Of a stretch of DNA of 58,082 nucleotides, positions 42,131 to 52,700 are shown in pieces. The notes beneath the pieces are model-generated. The model worked only from the letters and a program-made list of their open reading frames with translations, was not told the origin of the DNA and made no database searches. Source of the stretch: Aureobasidium sp. EXF-3400 (lineage: Eukaryota > Ascomycota > Dothideomycetes > Dothideales > Saccotheciaceae). Positions within the stretch are counted from its first letter, which is position 1, and each line of letters opens with the position of its first letter. The translations under genes and the position numbers were made by a program. The DNA lies in NCBI GenBank assembly GCA_024195585.1, contig SWBL01000328.1, forward strand, positions 1-58,082. Direction: 5' to 3'.

Positions 42131-42649
42131 CAGTCTTGGTGACAGCATATTGGCCATGGGAAACAGATAGACATTTGGGACGTAGCTTAATTGACGCAGC
42201 ATCTCTTTAAAAGCCACTCTAATGTCGCCCATCTGAACGAGGCATGCTGGACATGGGGGGTAGGTGGGCAGGCGGGCGTACAGGATGGAAGCGATGATGT
42301 ATTTGACTGTGCGTGCATGAGAAGAAAAGGCAATGAGCAGATCACAAGGTAGCGAGGGTATTTAATCTTTTTGAGGCGCGTCTATAAATATTGATCATGT
42401 TTCTGTTCATGTTTTTGAATGGTCTTCTCGTCTCCTATAAGATATGCCTATAAGATATGCCTCGGCATAGCGGAGAGCGGACTTGGCGGCATTTGTTCTC
42501 GAACTTTTGTGAGTTGCGCCAGCCTCGATCTCTCCGGCTTGTACATACCGCGTTCTACTCGATACCTTTCTGGCGGTGTTGTTCGGTCTCTCCGCTCTCG
42601 GTTCTCACTTCCATCAAGTCACATCTCGCACAGCGCGCATTCGCTCGAC
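42131..42649. promoter_or_regulatory. PP2C 3' region and RPC11 promoter
   Basis: These 519 bp have no gene. They contain a 13-bp direct repeat at 42434-42459 about 190 bp before the RPC11 start, within an otherwise C/T-rich promoter. Confidence 0.45.
42434..42459 (+). repeat. tandem 13-bp duplication
   Basis: CCTATAAGATATG occurs twice head to tail. Each copy holds a TATAA-like core, and the pair lies about 190-215 bp before the RPC11 start codon. Confidence 0.85.
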
Positions 42650-43118
42650 ATGCTTCTCTGTATGTGACTGTTCCAAACAATTTTCCAGAGAAGTACTAAC
42701 CTTGATGATCAGTCTGCCCGAGTTGCTCGAACCTCTTGACCATCACACCAATTCCTGCGGACCACCTTCCTCTGAACGAGCAGCACTTTGCAAACGTCAA
42801 CCGATTCGAATGCCGAACATGTCCTTACCAAATGATCCTGGACAAGCGCTACTTTGAGCGCAAGATGATGAAGAGCAAGGAAGTTGAAGATGTGCTTGGT
42901 GGCGCCGACAGCTGGAAGAACGTCGACAAGACAGAAGTCAACTGCAGGGAAGAGAAGTGCGACAACCGCGAGGCATACTTCAGACAAGTTCAAATCAGAA
43001 GTGCTGATGAGCCTATGACCACTTTCTACAAGGTATTTTGGCGCTATTGTATCGTACACTACACTGGCTAACTCCGAGACAGTGCACAAAGTGTGCTTCC
43101 GAATGGCGCGAGAACTGA
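42650..43118 (+). CDS. RPC11: RNA polymerase III subunit C11 (Rpc11/RPC10)
   Basis: Exons are 42650-42659 (10 nt), 42713-43032 and 43083-43118, giving 121 residues. The N-terminal zinc ribbon reads MLLFCPSCSNLL and FECRTCPYQM. The C-terminal TFIIS-like ribbon uses CREEKC and CTKCASEW and carries the acidic hairpin RSADEPMTTFYK, the catalytic loop for RNA cleavage. This subunit gives RNA polymerase III its intrinsic 3' cleavage and is needed for termination and reinitiation. The first exon (MLL plus one base) is supported by a GTATGT donor, the in-frame join and the known N-terminus of the family. It converges with MED31. Confidence 0.94.
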
Positions 43119-43408
43119 AGTTCTCATCTCCCAAGAGAAGCCGCGCAATCATCTGCGCAGCGTCCTGCAGCAACATTCCTCTTTAGCGATCTTTCAGCGC
43201 GGCGTTTGTGGATACAGGCTCGGCATCAACATGTCGGGCCTTGGCTGGTATTGAGACACATATACCCAGGTAGATACCATTTGAATCAGGAGTCCATGTC
43301 CTTCGACTAGAAAGAAAAAAGCAAAGTCCGTTGGATTATGGGTATCATGGCTATCGTTGGAAAATAAGAACAGGAAGGAAGCGTGCCGTTGAAGGCGCCG
43401 TTTCTCTA

Positions 43409-43904
43409 TCAGTCGCGGTGGAGACCATCAGTGCTGGCTTGTAGGCCTTCCTCTGCCATCCTGGCGACTGTCTCGGGGATCAGAATATCCTTCCTGAATC
43501 TCTCTTGCTGGAGAAGCTCAAGTGCTTGGATTGTAGGACCCGGGTAGCTGGAAAGGAAGACATGAATACATGAGTCACGTGGAAAGGTTGGAGGTAGACT
43601 TACGACAAGTATTTGATGTACTTTGGTTCTGCAAAGTACTGGAGGTAGGAGAGGTATGCAATGAACTCTGGATCGTCCAGCAGCTTCTGGGTTGCCAGGT
43701 GATTGAGATAGAGAGGGTTGGACAAGCACTGGACGAACTGCAGACGGGCCGTCAACGATGGGAACGGTGATCCAAATCAGACATCCTGGCACGCCACGAT
43801 TTCGACCCAATCGCTCGTGTTTGGACAGTGACGACTCGTCATTTCAGACTTACCTCGAGTTCGAGTTCGAACCGTGTATAGCCACCGTAATTTGAGTCGG
43901 CCAT
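43409..43904 (-). CDS. MED31: Mediator subunit Med31 (Soh1)
   Basis: Three exons on the minus strand: 43904-43854, 43737-43604 and 43547-43409, giving 107 residues. The sequence MADSNYGGYTRFELELE joins to FVQCLSNPLYLNHLATQKLL, then AYLSYLQYFAEPKYIKYLSYP and IQALELLQQERFRKDIL, which is the conserved Med31 core. Med31 sits in the middle module of Mediator and contacts Med7. The joins preserve frame and consensus. The gene converges with RPC11 and diverges from PAL1, with 729 bp between start codons. Confidence 0.93.
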
Positions 43905-44633
43905 GTTGTGAAGTGTCACGCGCACGGCGCAGCTGACTTGATGGTGAAGAGAGAGCGGTACTTGTGGAAAATGCTGCCGCAAAAGACCCCGCCAGTAATT
44001 CCGTCCGCTCTCGGCAAGTTTTCAGAAAGCTGATACAAGTGCTTGTTAAGTTAGAGTTTCCAGCCCCCTATGCGCACCCAGCGTTGCGATGATGCGTGCA
44101 GGGTGGTCGTCGATCGATAGGGGATGCACAATCGATAGCGAACAAATGCAGCAGCTGTGTCTGTAGGACAGTTGAACAGGCAGAGCTGATGGGAGCAGTG
44201 GGAGTTGTTTAGCCAACGGCAGTTTATCGAAAAGAATACGATGATCAACAGGAGCGCCAATGCGGAGTACAGGCAATAAGCGCAGCGTCCCAAGAGACCC
44301 TGTGGCTCGAGCCCCCCCTCTCATCTTAGTAAACAACCTAGGTACTACCGGACCACCCTCTCTACTTGTACTCTTTTCCTGTCAAACCCCATCGCCAACA
44401 TCTCTCCTGTCCCCAGCAGTTACTAGTCCACTGTGCGTCGCATTACCAGCTCTGCACACATCTCACCGGCCCCGGACACGGCACCACGACAGCAGCGCCC
44501 GACTTTGTGATTTGGCCCAAACAACTCTGCCGATCACATTCCTCATTCTTGGGCTCGCTTACATAGCACTCTGCATCTTCTCGACAACGCCTACGTCTCC
44601 CCCTTGATCGATCTTCGTTTGACCCGAGCAATC
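43905..44633. promoter_or_regulatory. divergent promoter region MED31 / PAL1
   Basis: These 729 bp lie between divergent starts; the PAL1-proximal half is C/A-rich. No gene or specific site is supported. Confidence 0.45.
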
Positions 44634-46477
44634 ATGTCGCTTGCTCCAGCGGCTATGTCTGGTAAGCGCCCCTTGTTGCTGCGTTTCAACCCTGTTTCAA
44701 TACCAAAATATCCCGTCCCTACGCCCTATCGTCGCCCATCGTCGTTATCTTGTTGTGTCTTTGCTGATGTCGCATCTCATTCAATCAGGCCAACGCGCTC
44801 CTTCTCCCGGCGCTGGCAACTTTGCTTCCAACAACCCTTTCCGCCGTGCTGCCTCTCCCCTACCTTCGCCCGACCACAGAATGTCTAACAACCCATTTCT
44901 CGACCCTCCGGCCCCGCAGCGACAGGCACCATCGAACTCTTTCACTGAGGACATTTTTGTATGTGTCGCTTGTTATCTGCTCCTAGCCCCGCCATCAATC
45001 AACAACCCAGCCTCATTGCTCTCGCACGAAACCCAAGCACTGCATATATCGAATTTTCTCTCTCTCTCGTACTCGCAGCCAGAACGACTGGTCCTAGATC
45101 AATCTGATTTCTTCACCGAGAAAAACGACTAACTGTGCATCACAGAAGGATCTGTCATTGCTTGACAAGCCCGCATCAGGAGGTAAATACAGATAACCCA
45201 ACATACACCAAACTTCAGCTAACGTCCTTGTCAGCTCCCCCTGCACCTCGCCCCAATGGAGTTTCCCGAACAGGCACTATGCCTACCCAGCACCGACCCG
45301 CACGCTCACAGGAGGATGAATCTCGCCGACGCGGCCCCGCTCCTCCGCGGGGTCCACCGCGCCCTCCAAGGGAAAACGGCCTAGACATTATTGCTGGTGC
45401 ATCCAAAGTCGAAAGCAGCAGACGCCCTCGCCGCAACTCGGAATCGTCAATCCTGGACAGCAGAGAGGAAGACAGAAAGAGAAGAGAGCGTCGCAAGGAG
45501 CGCGAAGAACGTCGCGAGAAGGAGGGACGAACCAAGGACGGAAAGGCAAAGCCAACCAGGAAGCCTCAAGGACTTGATCTCATTGACAAGCTTGATGTCA
45601 CAGGCATTTATGGCCAAGGACGTGAGTGCCATGTTCTTGAGCTTCGGTCTCAAAGCCCGAAACTAACAGAAGCTCTGCAGTTTTCCATCACGACGGACCT
45701 TTCGATGCATGCAACCCACACCGCAACCGTAAAAAGGATGTTCGTGCTCCTATGCAAGCATTCCCCGCAGATTCGGCCAATAACGCTCTGGGAGGATCTG
45801 GTCCTTTGAACAAGAACATCGATCTCGACAGGTTTCATGGACGTGGCGAAGATGCGTTCAACGACTACTCCCAATCTCGTGTTCAAGTACCTGCTAAGCA
45901 TGTGCAATCTTTCAACCCTACCGATCGCGTCGAACAGATTCACACCTCGGAATCAGTCGGCTTGGGAACTTCGACTTTCCTCGAAGGTGCTCCAGCTTCG
46001 AGAAAGGATCTTCAACGCCAAGAGTCTGAAACCGAGACTTCTGCTTTCCCGGGAGGTGGTTTGACCCGCAAGAAGTCGCTTGCCGTACGTCTCAGAGGAC
46101 TCTCGCAGAACCGCACCGTAACTTCGCCCGATGGAAACTATGCCATGTCTCCAAACAGCCCTGGTCAAGTGCAGAGTGCAGGCGGTAGAAGTCGCATTGC
46201 AGCAACCAGCAAGGAAAGCAACCCCTTCTTCTCAGACTATAACGATGCCTACGAGAAGAAGGGCGCAACCATCCGTTACGCCGAAGAGACCAAAGGTAGC
46301 CGAACCAGAGCACCAAGCTCGCCTCCCAGAAATGGTCTTACTAGGAGTATCACAGCAGATAGCGTGCCGACTGCATCGAACGACATGCCTGAGAAGAGCA
46401 GCGGAGGCGGGTTCCTCAACCGCATGAAGAGTTTGAAGGGTGGACGCAGAGCTAGACCCGAGAGAAGAGGGTCTTGA
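44634..46477 (+). CDS. PAL1: Pal1 family cell-morphology protein
   Basis: Five exons: 44634-44661, 44789-44958, 45146-45182, 45235-45621 and 45681-46477, giving 472 residues. The Pal1 signature spans the fourth and fifth exons: GLDLIDKLDVTGIYGQG, then FHHDGPFDACNPHRN. The rest is Ser/Pro/Arg-rich with a highly charged segment (EEDRKRRERRKEREERREKE). Three NPF tripeptides occur (SNNPFRR, SNNPFLD, SNPFFSD), the motif bound by EH-domain endocytic proteins. In fission yeast Pal1 keeps cells cylindrical, and in budding yeast it joins early endocytic sites. The C-terminus is basic (RMKSLKGGRRARPERRGS). The fourth-intron join (QG-LFHHDG) restores the family consensus. Confidence 0.9.
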
Positions 46478-47078
46478 TGTGGTCGCAGAGATTGCCATTG
46501 TTCTTTCTTGGATACCAGCAGTTCCTCCCAACCTACGCTATTATACGTTTGGAGCAGAATTATGCCAGGTCCAAAATCTCCGACATGTTTTCATTTTCTT
46601 TTTTCTTTTCTTCTTTCATCTCACCGTCGACAGCCATCCGATACCAACTCAGCTGGTCGAGAGTTTTCTCTCCTATATTTCTCTTTTGTATGCGAGGACA
46701 AGGAAGCTGGACACAGGAGTGAGACGCAACTTACGAGGTTGTCTTCCTGGTTAAAAGTCTTCGGGGTTTATGGATATGGAAGGAATGATGGATAGAGGCG
46801 TTATTCGGGGATTATGCTTTTTTCTTTTTTCTTCGACGAGAGAACAAATAAAGTCAGCAAATAACAAAGCTCTTATTTTCAATGGATTGAACACTGAAAC
46901 TATGGTATCTACCAAGTGTGAAGAGATCGAGATGTTTGGTCTACAACAATCTTGTGAAGTGTGGTCAGAATAGTTTCACTTCGAATCTTGAATCTGCCAA
47001 ACAAGGCAACTTCTAATTATCTTCAGAGGCAACACAAAACTCACGCAGATCAAACCCAACCAAACTACAAACCTAAGA
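46478..47078. other. intergenic, no gene seen
   Basis: These 601 bp lie between PAL1 and the Rad51-like gene. The sequence is AT-rich with T runs, probably the 3' UTR and then a short promoter. Confidence 0.4.
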
Positions 47079-48304
47079 ATGGCTGCGAAACCAGTTCTTG
47101 CATCCGATCTGATTACAAAGGACTCGATAGGTCTATTCGAGGAAAGAGCCAGGAAACGACCGCGAGTGGGTACTGGTTGCTGCGCTTCTGTGGATGATGC
47201 GCTGAGTGGAGGCTTGGTGTATGGACAAGACGGTATCTACAACATCAGTGGAGCAACAGGCAGTCGAGCAACTGAAACGGTACGTTCTTTCTTATGAAAC
47301 TGATTCACTTCCCAACACAACTCTTTGCAAGTGAGCAAAAGGACAAAAGAGAGGATAAGCATTGGAGGGTCAGACACCACCAGGGTCGCCCTCACCAACA
47401 TACAAATCTACAACCACGATTGCTCTAATAGCATGACCACCAAACAAAGCTAACACCAACCTAAAACCAGATATCGCTCCAAATACTTATCACACATCTT
47501 CTCACCTCTACCTCTCACACAGCAACCCTCATCGATGCATCCGGCAACTTCGACGTTCTTTCACTCTACCGCAGTCTCCTAAGCCGTCTCTCCAAAACAA
47601 ACACCAACCATGAAAACAATATCAAAACCGCAACAGCCATTCTGGACAGAGTAAACATCATGCGAGTATTTGACTTTGAAGGTGTGGTGGAGGGATTGAA
47701 TGAATTGATTGATGGATTGGTAGCAAAACAGATTCCGAAGAATACGATAAGGGATAGCCAGGATGAGGAAGAGGAAGTGATGTTATTGGAGAATGACACG
47801 AAAGAGGAGAAGAAGCAAGAGGAGGAGCAACACCCGGCAGGTATGGTTCTGATTAACAATCTGAGTCAGGTGCTGGGGCTTTTGCTCAAGGATAATTATG
47901 CACGAGGTATGTGGTTTTATATGCTGATGAGCATAGAGGATAGAAATGCTTACGAGGGTATTACAGGTCAAGCTACCATGACAACACTGGTTCAGAGATT
48001 GAGAAACATGGCACAAGAGCATAATCTTTGCGTTGTTCTGTTGAGCTGGAGTGTTTCGTATGGAAGTGACCAAGAACGTGTTTCGGTCTTTGAAGGTATC
48101 AAAGCAAGACCGGGACTGGGAAAGTCAATGGGTTACCTGGTCGACACGCAAATCCTCATCGACACCATTCCGAGAAAAGCACGATCTAAGAGTGGAGATC
48201 TAGTCAATGTGATCGAGGTGATTCACAGCAACGGAAGTCACCAAGCAGGGAAATTCAGCGTGTTTGATGTCACTGCTGATGGAGAGATGAAGTCTGTATT
48301 CTGA
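47079..48304 (+). CDS. Rad51-paralogue-like protein with degenerate ATP-binding motifs
   Basis: Exons are 47079-47279, 47471-47906 and 47967-48304, giving 324 residues. The layout follows the RecA/Rad51 core: TGCCASVDDALSGGLVYGQ matches the strand and helix before Walker A, and VVLLSWSVSYGS lies where Rad51 proteins have the L2-proximal strand. GLGKSMGYLVDTQILI matches the late 'W..LVDT.+.' segment of Rad51 paralogues. The Walker A position reads GATGSRATE instead of GxxxxGKT/S, so the invariant Lys is lost. The Walker B position reads MVLINNLSQVL without the usual Asp. The protein is probably a non-ATPase partner in homologous recombination, in the manner of Psy3/Csm2 or Rad51D-type factors. 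A Glu-rich insert lies near residues 165-190. The second intron is 60 nt, in frame and stop-free. Confidence 0.75.
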
Positions 48305-48377
48305 GCTTTTGACAACAGAGAATGAAAACATTTATGAACAAAAAGGAGAATAGCAAAGTTGCAGGTGGTATAGTAGT

Positions 48378-48855
48378 TTAGTTTGTCTTGACGTGAGGGA
48401 GCAGGGCAGCGGCCTTCATGTCCTTTTCATGGAGGTCGCCTTCGATCAGACCCAGACTCCTTATTTGACCGGCCGAGGGGGCGTCGTCTCTGGGGTTTGC
48501 GGCAATGTGCTTGCGGTATGCGGATTGGAGAGCGTGGACACGGGCAGCCTGTTGGGAGCGTCTTTGTCAGAAAGGTGCCTTTGGTCGGTGGTAGCAGGGC
48601 CATTGGATACCTCTTTGCGGTGGTGTAGGCACTCGTAGTAGTCCTCGAGCATGGGAGCACACTTTTTCTTGCCCGAGCCGTCCTCGGAGTTTGTGTTGAC
48701 GACGTAGCAGGCGAGCATCTCCTGCCAGAAGGGAAAGCAGCGGCCGGGGCCTGTGTTGTGGTGGAAGCGAGTCCTCGTCAGCGCTCCAATTCTTCTTTGA
48801 GTAGTATCCAGAGGGCAGTCAACATACCTCCAGTCAAGCCGTAACCAGACGACAT
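48378..48855 (-). CDS. complex I accessory subunit, NDUFS5-like, twin CX9C
   Basis: Three exons on the minus strand: 48855-48828, 48750-48611 and 48548-48378, giving 112 residues. It starts MSSGYGLTGGPGRCFPFWQE. Two CX9C motifs are exact: CFPFWQEMLAC and CAPMLEDYYEC, the disulphide hairpin pattern of proteins imported by Mia40 into the intermembrane space. The pattern G.GRCF.FW.E....Y and the final ~55 helical residues fit the fungal 11.5-kDa NADH:ubiquinone oxidoreductase subunit, homologous to human NDUFS5. It converges with the Rad51-like gene, with 73 bp between stops, and is divergent from the 213-residue protein gene. Confidence 0.85.
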
Positions 48856-49099
48856 GTTGTGATGTGTGAAATGTGATGTATTATAGAGTCGACGCGACCA
48901 CTTGATTGCGACTGCCCGCGGTTGCGCTGACCAGCAACTGACGGTCGTCGTGCCAAGCCCCTTCTCAGCGGAGCGGAGTGCAGCGGAATTCACTCTTTCT
49001 CCACATCCGAGGCATGTTCAGGTACACGATCGTCTGTCTCGAGCTTCGCAAGCGTCGCACCTTGCATCATCCCCCATTCATCATCATCACACCAAAAAA

Positions 49100-49741
49100 A
49101 TGTCACAGTCCGTCAGCCCTCGCGACAAAAAGGTCGCAAATCAATATGCAACCTACCAACCACACGAAATCCCTTACTCGGCACACTACGAAAACGCACT
49201 CTACCATATCCTCGAATACCCTCCCCGCTCTCGCGACGCCATCTATGTGATCCCCGACCACTCGAACGAACAACCCATCCAAGCCGTCTCCGTGCGTGCC
49301 AGAGACATTGATCCGAAATCGCTTCCGCAACTCGCCTTGAGAAATCTTCCACTTTCCATCCATGATCCTCGCCGTGTCTTTGCGAGTCCTATACCAGGCA
49401 TCAGATTGACGCATCCCGGTGGCTATCTAGAGGGCGGTCCCGGCCCATCGCCCGAAGACCAGAGGAAATGGGCAAGAGACTTTCTGGAGAAAGAGCACGT
49501 TCAGAGTGAAGAGGCGCTGGGCATGGTTGTACAACAACACATGCAGCAAAACATGACTTTGGCCAAAGAACGCATGCGTGCACGCTACCATGCTCTACAG
49601 CAGAATGCCAGGATCGAAAAGGAGATCAAGACGTTGATGGATCAGAGGGAGATGGAAGTCAAGATCGAGACGCGCATGCAGGAAGATGCGAAGAAAAGGA
49701 GGGAGAATCGCGAACACAAGAGGAAAATGCCCGCCGTCTGA
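49100..49741 (+). CDS. unrecognised protein with C-terminal coiled coil, 213 residues
   Basis: I do not recognise this family. A single exon starts MSQSVSPRDKKVANQYATYQ, and the frame is open further upstream without a better start. The first ~100 residues look folded, with SAHYENALYHILEYPPRSRD, AIYVIPDHSNEQPIQAVSV and a Pro-rich RVFASPIPGIRLTHPGGYLE. From about residue 115 to the end it is nearly all charged helix (EKEIKTLMDQREMEVKIETR), a probable coiled coil ending in a basic tail. No membrane segment or signal is seen. It is divergent from the complex I subunit (244 bp between starts) and its stop codon is only 11 bp from the stop of the converging copper ATPase gene. Confidence 0.75.
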   Translation: MSQSVSPRDKKVANQYATYQPHEIPYSAHYENALYHILEYPPRSRDAIYVIPDHSNEQPIQAVSVRARDIDPKSLPQLALRNLPLSIHDPRRVFASPIPGIRLTHPGGYLEGGPGPSPEDQRKWARDFLEKEHVQSEEALGMVVQQHMQQNMTLAKERMRARYHALQQNARIEKEIKTLMDQREMEVKIETRMQEDAKKRRENREHKRKMPAV

Positions 49742-49752
49742 TTACCACTACA

Positions 49753-52700
49753 CTAGATATTGGATGCCCTAAAGCCTACAAACGGAATTTTGGTGCGCAG
49801 TAGTAGGCTGCTCGACACGACAGATACCGAACTCAGCGCCATGGCCAAACTGGCCCACACTGGATCCAGCCGAACGTGCTTTCCTCCGCTGGTGGTAATC
49901 GCATACAACGCTCCTGCCGCAACGGGCAACGCAATCAAATTGTACACCAACGCCCACGCAAAGTTGAGCACAACTCGGCGAAACACTGTGTGCGACAACT
50001 CCAAAAGCCTGACCAATGCATGCAGGTCGGATGTCACGAGCACAAACGACGCTGTCGACAAGGCCACATCAGACCCTGACCCAATCGCAATGCTCACGTC
50101 CGCCGTCGCCAGAGCTGGAGAGTCGTTGATTCCATCGCCGCACATGGCTACCGTAGCCCTCTGCTTGCGTGAGCCTATCAATCCTCGCGAACGTCGCGGT
50201 GTAAGCGTCTGCTGCAGATACTTGATCTTGTCTGCTTTTTGCTCTGGTAGAACTCCAGCCATGATGTTGGATGCGGGTATGCCTACTGCTGCTCCAACAC
50301 TGTTCGCTGTGGTTGCATTGTCGCCTGAGATCATAAAGACTTCGAGGCCTTGCTTTTGCAACCACTTGACGACAGTGGCTGCTTCAGGTCGCAGTGGGTC
50401 TGCAATGGAGAAGGCTGCCAGCATTGTGAAAGTATTTTCCGGAGATAGAGAGGTTGATAGAAGAGCAATAGACTTGCCCTGCTGTTTCCAGCTTTCAATC
50501 AAGTTTCTGCTTTCCGAATCGAGATGTACGTTGAAATCTGCCAGCAGTGCTTCGTTACCAATGATGACCGTGATCTGTGTTTCCGAGTCCATGGTGAAGA
50601 TTCCTTTGAGTCCTTTACCAGGTAACTCCTCAACGTTAATAGCCTGAATGCTTTCGCCATTAGAGACTTGTGCCTTGCTGTAATCGACAACAGCTCTAGC
50701 GACTGGATGACTGCTGTTCTCCTCGAGTGCCCTCGCCATCATCAAAGCCCTGCTCACGTCTTCGTCGCCAAAGATCTTGCAATCAGCGACAGCAGGTTCA
50801 GTCCCCTTTGTCAACGTTCCCGTCTTGTCAAAAACAACACAATCAAGCATTGACGCCTCCTGAAAAGCCTCTCCACCACCCTTGACAAGGACTCCATATT
50901 TAGCAGCCAACCCACCGCCCACGAACAAAGCAGTCGGAGCAGCAAGACCGATACCACAAGGACAAGCCACCACAAACACCGCTATCGAGAACTGCAGCGA
51001 CCAAAATGGCCATCCACCGATGTCTGAATCAAGATATGAAGATGGTAGAGCCCCAGATAGGCCTAGCGAGAGCCAGATGAGCCATGTAATGATACCAAGG
51101 AACACGATCAAAGGCACAAAGCGCGAGGTCAAGATATCCGCTACACGTTCCACCGGCGCGCGTTTGGTTTGTCCTTCGCGGACTACCTTGATGATTTGAT
51201 CTAGCATCGAGGTGCCCGAGATAGAAGTCAAGCGTACATCGATGGGTGCTCCTTTGTTGATTGTGCCGGAAAAGACTTGGTCGCCGGGCTGTTTGGGGAC
51301 GAGTCTGGATTCTCCTGTCAAACTGGCTTCGTCGAACTTCGTCTTGCCGTCGATGATGGTGCCGTCGAAAGGTGGGGAGCTGCCTTGGAGAACCCTTACT
51401 ACATCCCCGACTTCGAGTAACTCTGTTGGTGTCTTGTCTAGAGTTGTGAAGTTGTCAGAAGCAGAGACCAAGAGAGCAGTGTCAGGTCTAAGAGATCCTA
51501 GAGCAGAAACAGCGTCTCCAGTCTTGGCCTTTGTCCATGCCTCCATGCCTCTTCCACCCAACAAAAACAACGTCAAGAACACCACAGAGTCGAAGTAATA
51601 AGCTTGACCCTGTCCCATAGTCTTATCTCCAGTCGTAGCATTGATTCCAAGAGCAGCAATAGAGGCAAAGTACGCAACCGATGTACCCAGACTAATCAAC
51701 ATATTCATGTTGCCAAATCTGAGCAAACGATGGCTGAGAGGTGTGCGTGACGAAGGCTTCCACATCAAGTATATACCTTGCAAACTTCTGATGTGGAAAA
51801 GGTCGGCGGCAAAAAAGTAGATGACGCTACCCAGGATGAAGAGAGCCCAATCTGCCCTGCTTACTGTGCCAGCCCAGATATGTTGCATCAGATACTTGCG
51901 GCCTGCGTTTTCGTGCTTGACAAGTGTCATGTACACGATGCCAATTACGAAGGTTGGAATGGCTGTTATGAGACACAGCAGGAAGCGAAGAAGTATTTTT
52001 CTGCGTTCGGCAGCGTGGATTTCTCTTGATCGCTGTTCGATGGTTGGGGGGTTAACGATTGAGGCTTGGACTTGGGCGTCTAGACCATTGACGGTCTCGA
52101 GTATGTGTCTCAGTGTGAGGGTCGGTGGCTTGGGCTGATAGCTGAGTTGCAGTAGTGGGTTCGTCATACTACACTCTTCGTCGATCTTGACTTCGTCGCG
52201 AAACTTGTTGGATAGGGCTTGGAGTATGCGAGATGGGCAGTGGTGACAGTACATTCCTGTCATCCGCAAGACAACTCTTCGTTCTAGAGTCTGATCCTGA
52301 ACAGTGTCGATGCTGTCGACTTGATCGATCGAAGCGTCGAAGCCCAGATCTTCGATGATGGTAATGATGTCCTTGACACCTTCCTTGGTCCCTTTGAATG
52401 TCACCGTGGCACTATTGGATATCAGGTTTACCTGAGCGCTCTCGACCCATTCCGGTTCTTCAAGTCCAGCAGTAAGAGATCGCACACAAGCAGTGCAAGT
52501 CATGCCAGTGATTGAAAATGTTGCTCTCCATGTTTGCTCGTTGGTAGGCTTCTTGACACCCAGACCCTCCAAGTCGCTCAAGGAGACATCGTATCCGGCA
52601 TCTTCGATTGATTCAGCGACGAATTTTTCGTTATTTTGGCCCAAGAAGGCGACTGTAGCGGAATTGCTGAGTAGATTGACATTCACATCCTGTACGAAAG

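Noticed and set aside
49760..50647. 295-codon plus-strand open frame
   Set aside because: Antisense to the ATP-binding region of the copper ATPase, whose motifs are unambiguous.
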